The notes below the pieces were generated by a model. That model was not told the origin of the DNA. It did not search any database and saw only the letters and a program-made list of their open reading frames with translations. Below are positions 25,774 through 35,873 of a DNA stretch of 64,000 nucleotides, one piece after another; positions within the stretch are counted from its first letter, which is position 1, and each line of letters begins with the position of its first letter. The translations under genes were made by a program, and so were the position numbers. This DNA is from Pseudomonas ceruminis (GTDB lineage Bacteria > Pseudomonadota > Gammaproteobacteria > Pseudomonadales > Pseudomonadaceae): NCBI RefSeq assembly GCF_021602025.1, contig NZ_BQHW01000007.1:62001-126000 (forward strand), written 5' to 3'.

Positions 25774-26742
25774 TTAGTGTGTACGCGCGACCGCAAACTC
25801 ACTCAGCTCAACCAGCGCATCCCGGTATTCACTGGCCGGCAGCACTTCCAGGCATTGGATGGCCTTGGCGACGTAATCACGCGCCAGTTGCGCGGTGTAG
25901 TCCAGCGCACCCGAGGCCTCGACTGCCACGCGAATCTGCTCCAGGTCTTCCAGGCCGCCCTTCTGGATCGCCTGGCGCACCAGTGCAGCCTGTTCAGGCG
26001 TGCCTTCGCGCATGGTGTAGATCAGCGGCAGGGTCGGTTTGCCTTCTGCCAGGTCGTCGCCCACGTTCTTGCCCAGGGTCTGCGAGTCGCCCTTGTAGTC
26101 GAGCAGGTCGTCGACCAGCTGGAAGGCCACGCCCAGGTGGTCACCGAAGGTGCGCAGGGCTTCGCGCTGTTCAGCGGTGGCGTCGGCCAGCGCGGCGGCG
26201 CTGTGGGTCGAGGCTTCGAACAGCATCGCGGTCTTGCCGCGGATGACCTCCATGTACACCTCTTCGGTGGTGCTGGCATCGCGCACGCGCGACAGTTGCA
26301 GCACTTCGCCTTCGGCGATCACTCGGGTGGCCTTGGAGAGGATCTGCATGACCGGCATCGAGCCCAGCTCGACCATCATTTCGAACGAGCGCGAATAAAG
26401 GAAGTCGCCCACCAGTACGCTCGGCGCGTTGCCCCACAGGGCATTGGCGGTGGAGCGGCCACGGCGCATGCCGGACATGTCGACCACGTCGTCATGCAGC
26501 AGGGTGGCGGTGTGCAGGAACTCGATGGTCGCCGCCAGCAGGCGCAGGTCATCGCCTTCGCGGCCCAGTGCCTTGCCGCACAGCAGCACCAGCAGGGGGC
26601 GCAGGCGCTTGCCGCCGGCAGACGTGATATAGTCGCCGATCTTCGATACCAGCGGCACGCGCGAGGTCAGCTGCTTCTTGATGATCTCGTCGACGGCGCT
26701 GAAATCGTCAGCTACCGCGCGGTAGAAGGTTTGGGGTTGCAT
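25774..26742 (-). CDS. ispB: Octaprenyl diphosphate synthase
   Basis: Trans-polyprenyl diphosphate synthase of 322 residues that makes the ubiquinone side chain. Both Asp-rich motifs are intact: DDVVD at residues 84-88 followed by RRG, and DDLLD in [19 protein letters not shown] and the family length support the call. I start at the ATG at 26742 with GGAG 7 bases upstream; an ATG four codons earlier is less well placed. It is divergent from rplU, the usual arrangement in gamma-proteobacteria. Confidence 0.96.
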   Translation of the reverse strand: MQPQTFYRAVADDFSAVDEIIKKQLTSRVPLVSKIGDYITSAGGKRLRPLLVLLCGKALGREGDDLRLLAATIEFLHTATLLHDDVVDMSGMRRGRSTANALWGNAPSVLVGDFLYSRSFEMMVELGSMPVMQILSKATRVIAEGEVLQLSRVRDASTTEEVYMEVIRGKTAMLFEASTHSAAALADATAEQREALRTFGDHLGVAFQLVDDLLDYKGDSQTLGKNVGDDLAEGKPTLPLIYTMREGTPEQAALVRQAIQKGGLEDLEQIRVAVEASGALDYTAQLARDYVAKAIQCLEVLPASEYRDALVELSEFAVARTH

Positions 26743-26827
26743 CGGCTGCTCCATTGAGGTTGCGCGGCATGCTAGGTCGCGGGTCCCGGTGTGTCAAGGC
26801 GCCCTGCCTGGGGGCCGGGGCCGGTAC

Positions 26828-26856
26828 TTGCAAGCAAAACCCGGGTTGCGTACAAT
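26828..26856 (+). promoter_or_regulatory. Sigma-70 promoter of rplU-rpmA
   Basis: TTGCAA at 26828-26833 and TACAAT at 26851-26856 are separated by 17 bases, an ideal spacing. The leader to the rplU start is about 125 bases long. I saw no recognised ribosomal-protein leader structure. Confidence 0.7.
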
Positions 26857-26987
26857 CGCGCACCCTAACTTCCTGGGCAGCACCTGCCTTACGCAATTGC
26901 ACCGGGCCGTTCCAGCCCAGTGCAGCCATGCCAGCCAATACTCATCATATAAAGCGCTGGGTGAGCAGGATTATCGGAGAAATACCC

Positions 26988-27302
26988 ATGTCTTACGCAG
27001 TAATCGTTACCGGCGGCAAGCAGTACAAAGTCGCTGAAGGTGAATTCCTCAAAATCGAAAAACTGGAAGTCGCTACTGGCGAATCCGTGACTTTCGATCG
27101 CGTTCTGCTGGTCGCCAACGGTGAAGAAGTCACCATCGGCGCTCCAGTCGTCGCCGGCGCCAAAGTTGTTGCCGAAGTCGTTTCGCAAGGCCGTCACGAT
27201 AAAGTACGCATCATCAAGTTCCGTCGCCGTAAGCACCACATGAAGCGTATGGGCCACCGCCAGTGGTTCACCGAGATCAAAATCACCGGTATCCAGGCTT
27301 AA
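26988..27302 (+). CDS. rplU: 50S ribosomal protein L21
   Basis: Ribosomal protein of 104 residues, the normal length. It opens [19 protein letters not shown] and contains the signature [20 protein letters not shown] lies 9 bases before the ATG. It forms an operon with rpmA, 38 bases downstream. Confidence 0.98.
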   Translation: MSYAVIVTGGKQYKVAEGEFLKIEKLEVATGESVTFDRVLLVANGEEVTIGAPVVAGAKVVAEVVSQGRHDKVRIIKFRRRKHHMKRMGHRQWFTEIKITGIQA

Positions 27303-27340
27303 TCGCTCAGATCCCCTGAATTTATTTGGAGAATTGAACC

Positions 27341-27598
27341 ATGGCTCACAAGAAGGCTGGTGGTAGTACTCGTAACGGTCGCGACTCAGAATCGAAACGC
27401 CTTGGCGTGAAGATGTATGGCGGCCAGGTCATCAAGGCCGGCAACATCATCGTCCGCCAGCGCGGCACCCAGTTCCACGCCGGTTACGGCGTTGGCATGG
27501 GCAAGGATCACACCCTGTTCGCCAAGATCGAAGGCGTGATCAAGTTCGAGAAGAAAGGCGAGTTCAACCGCCGTTACGTGAGCATCGTCGCCGCTTAA
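27341..27598 (+). CDS. rpmA: 50S ribosomal protein L27
   Basis: Ribosomal protein of 85 residues beginning [16 protein letters not shown], whose N-terminal tail reaches the peptidyl transferase centre. GGAG lies upstream of the ATG. There is no cleavable N-terminal extension of the Firmicutes type. A strong terminator follows. Confidence 0.98.
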   Translation: MAHKKAGGSTRNGRDSESKRLGVKMYGGQVIKAGNIIVRQRGTQFHAGYGVGMGKDHTLFAKIEGVIKFEKKGEFNRRYVSIVAA

Positions 27599-27615
27599 TC
27601 GCGACGTCGCTCCAG

Positions 27616-27642
27616 AAGCCCCGTCATGCGACGGGGCTTTTT
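27616..27642 (+). terminator. Intrinsic terminator after rpmA
   Basis: Perfect 10-bp stem AAGCCCCGTC, loop ATGC, GACGGGGCTT, followed by TTT, 18 bases after the stop. Confidence 0.9.
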
Positions 27643-27651
27643 CGTTTGTGG

Positions 27652-27741
27652 TGAGCCTCTTGCAAAGCTGTTTGTATGGGCTGCCGGCGTGGGTTTCTAC
27701 GGTCGTACGGGGCCGCCGCGCTCATTTTTGCAAGAGCCTCA
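27652..27741. repeat. 90-bp element with terminal inverted repeats (MITE-like)
   Basis: TGAGCCTCTTGCAAA at 27652-27666 and TTTGCAAGAGCCTCA at 27727-27741 are inverted copies with one mismatch. They enclose 60 bases with no coding potential. The ends resemble terminal repeats of IS5-family elements. I see no clear target duplication. It lies between the rpmA terminator and obgE. Confidence 0.5.
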
Positions 27742-27788
27742 GGTTTTTTAAGTATTCAGCTCGTCGGAAGGCGAGAGGCGGTTTTTGA

Positions 27789-29015
<1,227 letters not shown>

Positions 29016-29031
29016 CCGGTTGCAGTACACT

Positions 29032-29060
29032 AAACGCCGCTCTTTTGGAGCGGCGTTTTT
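29032..29060 (+). terminator. Intrinsic terminator between obgE and proB
   Basis: Perfect 11-bp stem AAACGCCGCTC, loop TTTTG, GAGCGGCGTTT, ending in a T-run. It separates obgE from proB, so proB needs read-through or its own promoter within the 45 bases after it. Confidence 0.88.
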
Positions 29061-29103
29061 GTATCTACGGTATCTACAGATTCGACATAGGTTGGAAGAG
29101 AAG

Positions 29104-30222
29104 ATGCGAAGCAAGGTGACTGGCGCCAAGCGCTGGGTCGTGAAGATCGGCAGTGCGCTGCTCACGGCGGATGGCAAGGGCCTCGACCGTGGTGCCATGG
29201 CCGTATGGGTCGAGCAGATGGTGGCGCTGCGTGAGGCGGGCGTGGAGTTGGTACTGGTCTCCTCCGGGGCCGTGGCTGCCGGCATGAGCCAGCTGGGCTG
29301 GACCTCCCGACCGAGCGCGATGAACGAGCTGCAGGCCGCCGCTTCGATCGGCCAGATGCGCCTGGTGCAGGCGTGGGAGTCGAGCTTCGGCGAGCACGGC
29401 AAGCACACCGCGCAGATCCTTCTGACCCACGACGACCTGTCTGATCGCAAGCGTTACCTCAACGCCCGCAGCACCCTGCGTACGCTGGTCGACTTGGGCG
29501 TGGTGCCGGTGATCAATGAAAACGATACCGTGGTCACCGACGAAATTCGCTTCGGCGACAACGACACCCTGGCCGCGCTGGTTGCCAACCTGGTCGAAGC
29601 CGACCTGCTGGTGATTCTCACCGACCGCGACGGCATGTTCGACGCCGACCCGCGTAATAACCCGCAAGCTCAGCTGATCTACGAAGCACGTGCCGATGAC
29701 CCGTCGCTCGACGCGGTCGCCGGCGGCACCGGTGGTGCCCTGGGCCGTGGTGGCATGCAGACCAAGTTGCGCGCTGCGCGGCTGGCGGCCCGTTCTGGTG
29801 CTCACACCATCATCATTGGTGGCCGGATCGAGCGTGTGCTCGACCGCCTGAAGGCGGGTGAGCGTCTGGGGACCCTGTTGTCGCCCGAGCGCGGCATGCT
29901 GGCCGCGCGCAAGCAATGGCTGGCTGGCCACCTGCAAACCCGTGGCACCCTGGTCCTTGACGCCGGTGCCGTGCAGGCCCTCCGCCAGGCCAACAAGAGC
30001 CTGCTGCCGGTGGGCGTTAAGACCGTACAAGGCAGCTTCCGTCGTGGTGAGATGGTGGTGTGTGTGGGCCCGGACGGCCTTGAAGTGGCCCGGGGCCTGG
30101 CCAACTACAGCGCATTGGAAGCACAGAAAATCATCGGCCAGTCGTCCGATGCCATCGAGGCCGTTCTTGGCTACAGCGCCGAGCCGGAGCTGGTGCACCG
30201 CGACAACCTGGTATTGGTCTGA
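29104..30222 (+). CDS. proB: Glutamate 5-kinase
   Basis: First enzyme of proline synthesis, 372 residues. The amino-acid kinase domain carries [28 protein letters not shown] and [13 protein letters not shown], and a C-terminal PUA domain (about 280-372) follows as in E. coli ProB. The start has GGAAGAG upstream. Feedback inhibition by proline is expected for this family. Confidence 0.97.
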   Translation: MRSKVTGAKRWVVKIGSALLTADGKGLDRGAMAVWVEQMVALREAGVELVLVSSGAVAAGMSQLGWTSRPSAMNELQAAASIGQMRLVQAWESSFGEHGKHTAQILLTHDDLSDRKRYLNARSTLRTLVDLGVVPVINENDTVVTDEIRFGDNDTLAALVANLVEADLLVILTDRDGMFDADPRNNPQAQLIYEARADDPSLDAVAGGTGGALGRGGMQTKLRAARLAARSGAHTIIIGGRIERVLDRLKAGERLGTLLSPERGMLAARKQWLAGHLQTRGTLVLDAGAVQALRQANKSLLPVGVKTVQGSFRRGEMVVCVGPDGLEVARGLANYSALEAQKIIGQSSDAIEAVLGYSAEPELVHRDNLVLV

Positions 30223-30235
30223 GGAAGGAGCGAAC

Positions 30236-30691
30236 GTGCTGAAAAGGATGATTGCCGTGGCGGCGCTGGCGCTGCCGATGCTGGCTGGGGCGGAAGAAAT
30301 CGGCCGGGTGTCGACCGTATTCAAGTTCGTCGGGCCGAACGACCGCATCGTGGTCGAGGCTTTTGACGACCCCAAGGTCGAGGGCGTGACCTGCTACCTG
30401 TCGCGTGCCAAGACGGGCGGTGTGAAAGGCGGCCTGGGGCTGGCCGAGGACCGTGCGGAGGCGTCGATTGCCTGCCGCCAGGTTGGGCCGATCAGCTTCA
30501 AGGGTGAATTGAAGGACGGCGATGAAGTGTTCAAGGAGCGCACCTCGCTGGTGTTCAAGACCATGCAGGTGGTGCGTTTTCTCGACAAGAAGCGCAATAC
30601 GCTGGTGTATCTGGTGTACAGCGACCGCATGATCGAAGGCAGCCCGCAGAATGCGGTGACGGCGATCCCAATCCTACCTTGGGCACATTGA
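30236..30691 (+). CDS. CreA-family exported protein
   Basis: Protein of 151 residues with a GTG start and a strong GAGGAAGGAG ribosome site. The signal peptide ends LAGA-EE. The mature part has the CreA-family features [33 protein letters not shown] and a paired second Cys (SIACRQVGP), probably a periplasmic disulfide. It begins 13 bases after proB, so it is likely co-transcribed. The family function is unknown. Confidence 0.88.
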   Translation: MLKRMIAVAALALPMLAGAEEIGRVSTVFKFVGPNDRIVVEAFDDPKVEGVTCYLSRAKTGGVKGGLGLAEDRAEASIACRQVGPISFKGELKDGDEVFKERTSLVFKTMQVVRFLDKKRNTLVYLVYSDRMIEGSPQNAVTAIPILPWAH

Positions 30692-30699
30692 TGTAATCG

Positions 30700-30716
30700 G
30701 GAGGCCTTTGGCCTCC
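30700..30716 (+). terminator. GC hairpin after the CreA-family gene
   Basis: Stem GGAGGCC, loop TTT, GGCCTCC, 8 bases after the stop. The T-run is absent. Confidence 0.5.
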
Positions 30717-30717
30717 A

Positions 30718-30802
30718 ATCGCTGGCAAGCCAGCTCCCACAGGGTTACCACTGCTCTTGAGGGCTGTGGAGATCCCTGTGGGCGCCGGCTTGTCGGCGAA
30801 AG
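30718..30802. repeat. Pair of REP-like sequences between creA-family gene and mksB
   Basis: ATCGCTGGCAAGCCAGCTCC begins one REP-like unit at 30718-30743; CCTGTGGGCGCCGGCTTGTC lies in the inverted partner at 30774-30802. They are more diverged than the pair near 25.7 kb. The pair separates two convergent transcription units. Confidence 0.6.
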
Positions 30803-30820
30803 GGCCGCAAAGCGGCCCCA
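30802..30820 (-). terminator. Hairpin downstream of mksB
   Basis: Stem GGGCCGC, loop AAA, GCGGCCC lies 12 bases after the mksB stop and on the minus strand is followed by TTTCG. Confidence 0.6.
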
Positions 30821-30831
30821 ATACCCCACTA

Positions 30832-33660
30832 TCAGGCCAACGCCTCGGCCTGATCCTTCACAACTGCCTTTTCTACATCCCGGCGGCTGATGTACTTCCA
30901 GTCCGCCTCGTCGATGTAGATGCCATTCGGTCCGCTACCGCCTTCCAGGTCGATCGCCACATGTGCCGATACCTGTGGCTTCACGCTCGCCAGAATCGGC
31001 ACGAAGCCCAGTTGCAGGCTGGTCTCCAGCAGCGCAGCCTGGTTGCGTTCGTCGATGTCCGCCGCCTCGTCGAGGTAGTACGGCAGGCGAATGCGCCCGG
31101 CCAGGTCGCGGTCCATCAGGTGCAGCAACAGGTACATGTTGGTCAGCGCCTTGATGGTCATGGTCGTGCCGTTGGACGCGGCGCCGTCGATGTCGGCGTG
31201 GATCACCGGCTGGCTGTTGATCTTGGTGATCTCGAAGGCCAGTTCGAACAGGTCCTTCAAGCCCAGCTGGTTGTGGTTGGCCGCCACCAGCCGTGCCAGG
31301 TACTCCTTGGCCTCTTCGTTCTTGTGATCCTGCTCGGCGCTTTGTGTCAGGTCGAATACCGACAGGGTCTCGCCTTCTTCGTACTGGCCGGCGCTGTGGA
31401 TGATCTGGTCGATGTGCTTGAGCGCTTCCTTGTTCGGCGCCAGCACCACGCGGAAGCTCTCCAGGTTGGAGACTTGGCGCTTGTTGATCTCGCGGTTGAA
31501 CAGGGCCAACTGATGCTCGAGGCTGTCGTAGTCGCTGCGGATGTTGCGCAGGGTCCGGGCGATGTCGGTGACCGCGGCGCGGCGAGCCTTGGCCAGGGTC
31601 AGCGCTTCGTCGGTGCGGTGTGCATAGGCGTTGACCAGCAGTTGCAGGCGGCGCTCCATGTCGTCTTCGCTGTCGAACTTGGCCACGCCCTTGAGGCGTA
31701 CCTGGGCGTACAGCGCTTCGATCTGGTTGTCGACGCGTTGCAGGCCCTGCCAGCTGTCCTGGTAATCGTTGAGAAGCGGCAACAGGTTGTCCATGGAGTC
31801 GTCGACCGCTTCCATGAACGGTGTGCCGAAGGGCAGGTCGGCAGGCAGCAGCTGGCGGCGGCGCAGGGCGTCTTCCAGGGTGCGCTGCTTGGCTTCCAGG
31901 TCGGCGATCTGCCGGCCGACCAGTTGCAGCTTGGCCGACAGCTGCTGGACGCGCTCGGTGAACGCATCGCTGGAGCGCTTGAGTTCATCCTGGGCGGCTT
32001 CCAGTTGCGCTAGCTGTTCCATTTTTTCCGGCTCTTCAGCCGTCAGGGTTTCGCTGCGACGATAGTCTTCCAGGGCCTTTTGCGCATCCAGTACCTGTTG
32101 GTACAGCGCTTCGGTCTGGGCCTTGGAGGCTGTGCGGTCGGCGGCCACCGACTGCTGGGTCCTGAGCTGTTTGAGCTCGCGCTCCAGGCGGTCCTTCTGG
32201 TCGCGCAGGGCGGCGCGGTCGGCCAGGGCCTGCAGCGCTGGCGGATCGATGTGCGAAATGTCGATGGAGATGCCCGGCGCCTCGAAGCGCTCGCCCTTGA
32301 AACCATCGAGCACGGCTTCCAGCGACTTCACCCACAGGTCGCTGTCGTCCAGCTCGATGCCGCGCTCGCCCAGCGGCAGGCTGAACAGCGCGCCATTGAA
32401 CAGGCGCATCAGGCGGTCGACATCCTGTTGCGAGAACTCTTCACGCAGGCGGGCGTAGCTGTTGTTGTCGGCATGGTCGAGCTGCTGCTTGACCTGCTTC
32501 AGGCGTTTTTCCAAGTCACGTACGCGCTCGTCCAGGTCTTCAGCGCTGAACTGGCGCGACTGGGCCAGGGCGCCGGCCAGTTCGTCGTGGGCGTCCTTGG
32601 CGGCCAGCAGTTGCTGCTCCAGCACCTTGACGTCATCGACCAGGGCAAAGCGGTGCTTGAGCACCGACAGCTCGCCGAGCCAGCGCTGGATGCCGGTGAT
32701 CTCGCGCTCCAGGCGCATGAGCTCCTGGGTGCCGCCACGCTGGTCGTTCTGCAGGCGGTCTTGCTCGCCACGGTAGTGCTCGGCCTGGATCACCAGCTCT
32801 TCCTTGCGCGCCATGGCGTATTCCTGCCAGGTACCCAGCAGGTTGTCGAGCAGGGGCGAAAGGCGGTGCAGTTTGCCGCGCAGGATGTCGCGCTGGGCCA
32901 CGCCACCGGCCAGGGCCTCGACCAGCGGGCCGGCGGCAACCAGGGCGTTGTAGTCCTGCTCCATGCGGCGCACATCGCGGAAGGCTTCTTCGCAGGCGGC
33001 GATGTAGTCGACGCTGCCCGAGCGCAGGCTGTGCTCGAAGGCGTCGAGGAACAGCTGCTTGAGCTTGGCGGCGGTGATTTCGCGCATGTGCAGCAGGTTG
33101 ATGAACAGCGCGCGGAAGGTCTTGAGGCTTTGCTCGCTGGTCGAGCGCAGCGGGATCAGGGTCAGGTCCAGTGGTACCGACGTGTGACCGCCCACCAGCA
33201 GCCTGCGCAGTTCGTCCGGCTTCAGTTCATAGGCTTTCAGGCCCAGGCGCTCGAGGTTGGTGAACAGTTCCTTCTGGCGCAGGCAGGTGTCGTTCTTCTG
33301 GTAGTGGGCCAGGTCCAGCTCGCCTTTGTAAGCGAAGAACTGGTGGCCGAAACCGCCGCCCGGGCCGCGGCCGACCACGCCGATCACATGCGGGCCATGG
33401 GGCAGGTTCAGTTCGCAGAGGATGTACGAGGTGTCACTGGCGAAGTAGAAGCGCCGCGACTGCTCCAGGCTGTACTTGCCGAAGCTCATGTCGGACATGC
33501 GCGCCAGGATCGGGAACTGCAGGGCGTTGATCGAGGCGGATTTGCCCAGGTTGTTGGCGCCGTAGACCGACAGTGGGTGCTCCAGCGGGAACAGGCCAAG
33601 GCTGTAGCCGGCGGTGTTGAGCAATGCGAAGCGGCGGATGCCGTAGCGTTCCTGGCTCAT
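30832..33660 (-). CDS. mksB: Condensin subunit MksB (SMC-like ATPase)
   Basis: SMC-like ATPase of 942 residues for chromosome organisation. Walker A GANNLGKS is at residues 34-41 and Walker B in YYLDEAAD (Asp864-Glu865). Between them are long coiled-coil stretches rich in Glu, Gln, Arg and Leu around a short central hinge, much shorter than MukB. The start overlaps the mksE stop by 4 bases (ATGA), so translation is coupled. The gene order F-E-B matches the MksBEF condensin of P. aeruginosa (established family). The next gene downstream is convergent, so no mksG nuclease gene follows. Confidence 0.92.
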   Translation of the reverse strand: MSQERYGIRRFALLNTAGYSLGLFPLEHPLSVYGANNLGKSASINALQFPILARMSDMSFGKYSLEQSRRFYFASDTSYILCELNLPHGPHVIGVVGRGPGGGFGHQFFAYKGELDLAHYQKNDTCLRQKELFTNLERLGLKAYELKPDELRRLLVGGHTSVPLDLTLIPLRSTSEQSLKTFRALFINLLHMREITAAKLKQLFLDAFEHSLRSGSVDYIAACEEAFRDVRRMEQDYNALVAAGPLVEALAGGVAQRDILRGKLHRLSPLLDNLLGTWQEYAMARKEELVIQAEHYRGEQDRLQNDQRGGTQELMRLEREITGIQRWLGELSVLKHRFALVDDVKVLEQQLLAAKDAHDELAGALAQSRQFSAEDLDERVRDLEKRLKQVKQQLDHADNNSYARLREEFSQQDVDRLMRLFNGALFSLPLGERGIELDDSDLWVKSLEAVLDGFKGERFEAPGISIDISHIDPPALQALADRAALRDQKDRLERELKQLRTQQSVAADRTASKAQTEALYQQVLDAQKALEDYRRSETLTAEEPEKMEQLAQLEAAQDELKRSSDAFTERVQQLSAKLQLVGRQIADLEAKQRTLEDALRRRQLLPADLPFGTPFMEAVDDSMDNLLPLLNDYQDSWQGLQRVDNQIEALYAQVRLKGVAKFDSEDDMERRLQLLVNAYAHRTDEALTLAKARRAAVTDIARTLRNIRSDYDSLEHQLALFNREINKRQVSNLESFRVVLAPNKEALKHIDQIIHSAGQYEEGETLSVFDLTQSAEQDHKNEEAKEYLARLVAANHNQLGLKDLFELAFEITKINSQPVIHADIDGAASNGTTMTIKALTNMYLLLHLMDRDLAGRIRLPYYLDEAADIDERNQAALLETSLQLGFVPILASVKPQVSAHVAIDLEGGSGPNGIYIDEADWKYISRRDVEKAVVKDQAEALA

Positions 33661-34364
33661 GCGTCAATCTCCTGTTGCTCTTCGCGGATGGCCCGGGCCA
33701 GGGCCTGCTCTTCGCTTTCCTCGCCCTCGAACGGGGTGAGGTCGAGCGGGTCCTCGGTGCGTGCCAGCTCTTCGGGGCTTTCTTCCTCGACCAACACCGG
33801 GGTCGGCAGGGGCAAGTCGCTGTGCAGGCTGGCGGCCAGGTCGCGGTCCTGCTGCACCGACAGGCACACATCGAGGAAACGGTGCATCGGCGGCAGGAAG
33901 CGGTAGATGCCGCCTTCTTCATGGGCGAAGCCAAGCTGGGTCATGCGGCGCATGATCTTTTCTTCCAGCTCGTCGACGGTCTGTACCTCGGCCTGCAGGA
34001 ACAGGTCGCGGTACTTGTCCAGCAGCGAGGGCAGTTCGTCACGGCCGATGCTGCCGCCGTCGAGCACGGCCATGGGGTCGCGGCCCTGGTCGGCGAGGTG
34101 CTCGACCAGGATGAAGGTGAACAGCGACAGGCGCTGGGCGGTCTTGTTGACCTGCGCGGCAGCCTGATCGGGGACGAAGTAGTAGAAGCCCCGGGTGTCG
34201 CAAACCAGCTCGAAGCCCAGGGCCTTGAACAGGGTGCGGTATTGGTCCTGGAAGTTCGACAGCTGGGCGTACAGCTCCGGGTCGCGGCGGCTGACGTGGA
34301 AACCCTTGAACAGCTCACGGAAGATCGGCGCGAGCTGGGACAGTTCGGAAAGATCAAGATGCAT
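33657..34364 (-). CDS. mksE: Condensin accessory subunit MksE
   Basis: Protein of 235 residues expected to bind the kleisin MksF as a dimer of winged-helix domains, as MukE does. The N-terminal part (HLDLSELSQLAPIFRELFKG) and central helical regions fit the family, and the C-terminus is acidic (EEESPEE, EGEESEEQ). It overlaps mksF by 11 bases and mksB by 4, a tightly coupled operon. Identified mainly from size, overlap and gene order. Confidence 0.88.
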   Translation of the reverse strand: MHLDLSELSQLAPIFRELFKGFHVSRRDPELYAQLSNFQDQYRTLFKALGFELVCDTRGFYYFVPDQAAAQVNKTAQRLSLFTFILVEHLADQGRDPMAVLDGGSIGRDELPSLLDKYRDLFLQAEVQTVDELEEKIMRRMTQLGFAHEEGGIYRFLPPMHRFLDVCLSVQQDRDLAASLHSDLPLPTPVLVEEESPEELARTEDPLDLTPFEGEESEEQALARAIREEQQEIDA

Positions 34365-35631
34365 TGGCTGGGCTCGCGTTGGTTTCAGGTTGCGCTTCGC
34401 GGCTGGATGTCAGGGCGAACGAACGCAGGCTGACCAGGTGTTCGTGGGTGATGTACTCGCGGCGTTCGAGGCGCTCGCGCTTGAAGCGCTTCTCCCGCGA
34501 GAGGCGCGAGAACCAGTACAGCAGTTCGTCGGTAGCGCCTTCGGGCTCCTGGTCCAGTAGCCAGACCATCAGGTCGGGCAAGGGCAGGGCGTCTTCGCAG
34601 CGTTCGAGCATTTCCTTGACGGTGCGCGGCGCGCGCGGCAGCGGGCCTTTGTCGGTCTTGTGCGCCTTGGGGAACCTGGCCGGTTTCGGCTCGAAGCGGG
34701 CCAGGGCATAGACGTAGGCCTCGACCTGGCTGGCGCTGCCAAGAAAGGTGCTTTGCGGGCGGGTGAACAACGGCATGGCCGCCTGCGGCACGGCGTCGAT
34801 GCCTTTGCGCCGGATCACCGACAGGGCCAGGGCGGCGCCACGGGTCACGGCATTGTGGCGGCGGGCTTCTTCACGCAGTGGCAGCAGCAGTTCGCGGGCG
34901 TGGCGCAGGGTCAACTGGGCACTGGTCTGCATTTCGAGAATGCGGGCGTGGGTGCGCAGCAGCATGTCGTCGTCGACCAGGTGGCCCAGGCGCGCCTGCT
35001 CGCCTAGCAGTTTCAGCAGCACGGTTTCGACCTTGCGCACGCCCTGTTCAAAGGCGCCGTCGGCATTGACCAGCTGGATCATCGGCTCGACGTATTCGTC
35101 CCAGGTCGCCAGGACTTCGGCATAGCGCTGGCGCAGCGGGATCTGGCGGTTGCTGGTCTTGGCCCGTTCAGCCACGGCCACCAGGGCCTGTTCGTCGTTG
35201 TCGAGCTTCTTCAGCACGTCGCGCACGCGCATGTCGAGCAGGCGCAGCTGGCGTGCCAGGTCGTCGCTGTCGCGGTTGTCGAAGGCATCCTGGATATGCC
35301 CGGCAAGGCGCTCGAGGTGGCGCAGGTAGGCCTCGATCTCCAGGCACAGGCCCAGGCGGTGCTCGCGGCGCAGGTAGGCGAGGAAGTCGTGGATCTGGGC
35401 ATTGAGCTCGAAGCGGTTCGGGCTCTTGGCCACCGGTACCAGGATATCCAGGCGGATCCACACGTCGAGCAGCTGGGTGATGTCCTGCGGCGTGCTTTCC
35501 ACCTGCTGGCGGCCCAGTTGCTGGCGCAGCTCGACCAGGCTCAGGGTGCCTTGGTCGAAACGCTCGCACAGCGGCTCGATCAGGGCCCAGTGTTCGGCTA
35601 GGGCGCGCAGGACGCGCTTGGGTTCGATCAT
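34354..35631 (-). CDS. mksF: Condensin kleisin subunit MksF
   Basis: Protein of 425 residues, first gene of the mks operon. It is mostly helical with a winged-helix-like N-terminus and a C-terminal region (about 370-410) rich in basic residues and ending in a short acidic/Ala tail. It would bridge the MksB heads and bind MksE, like MukF. The ATG is preceded by a weak GAG-type site. Assignment rests on order, length and resemblance to Pseudomonas MksF as I recall it. Confidence 0.88.
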   Translation of the reverse strand: MIEPKRVLRALAEHWALIEPLCERFDQGTLSLVELRQQLGRQQVESTPQDITQLLDVWIRLDILVPVAKSPNRFELNAQIHDFLAYLRREHRLGLCLEIEAYLRHLERLAGHIQDAFDNRDSDDLARQLRLLDMRVRDVLKKLDNDEQALVAVAERAKTSNRQIPLRQRYAEVLATWDEYVEPMIQLVNADGAFEQGVRKVETVLLKLLGEQARLGHLVDDDMLLRTHARILEMQTSAQLTLRHARELLLPLREEARRHNAVTRGAALALSVIRRKGIDAVPQAAMPLFTRPQSTFLGSASQVEAYVYALARFEPKPARFPKAHKTDKGPLPRAPRTVKEMLERCEDALPLPDLMVWLLDQEPEGATDELLYWFSRLSREKRFKRERLERREYITHEHLVSLRSFALTSSREAQPETNASPANAS

Positions 35632-35746
35632 TGGCGTCTACTCGTTGCCAAGTAAAAGGGGGCGATTGTACTGCATCCCGGGGGGAGGATTTCACCCCTT
35701 GGTCTGTAATGAGCGTTCGCCCTGGTTCTTGATAGGGGTTTTCCCT

Positions 35747-35779
35747 GGCCCCATCGCAGACTTGCCGGCGATGAGGCCG
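35747..35779. repeat. Diverged REP-like hairpin upstream of mksF
   Basis: GGCCCCATCGC and GGCGATGAGGCC form an imperfect stem in the 242-base divergent region between mksF and holD. It resembles REP units elsewhere in the window but is degenerate. I see no clear promoter pair in this gap. Confidence 0.4.
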
Positions 35780-35873
35780 GTACAGCCAGCAATTTTCTGC
35801 CGACCAGTTGCGGCGCTCGTTGGCCAACAGCGTTAGAATGCCCGATTGATTCAACCTCCCGGATACCCGTGCC

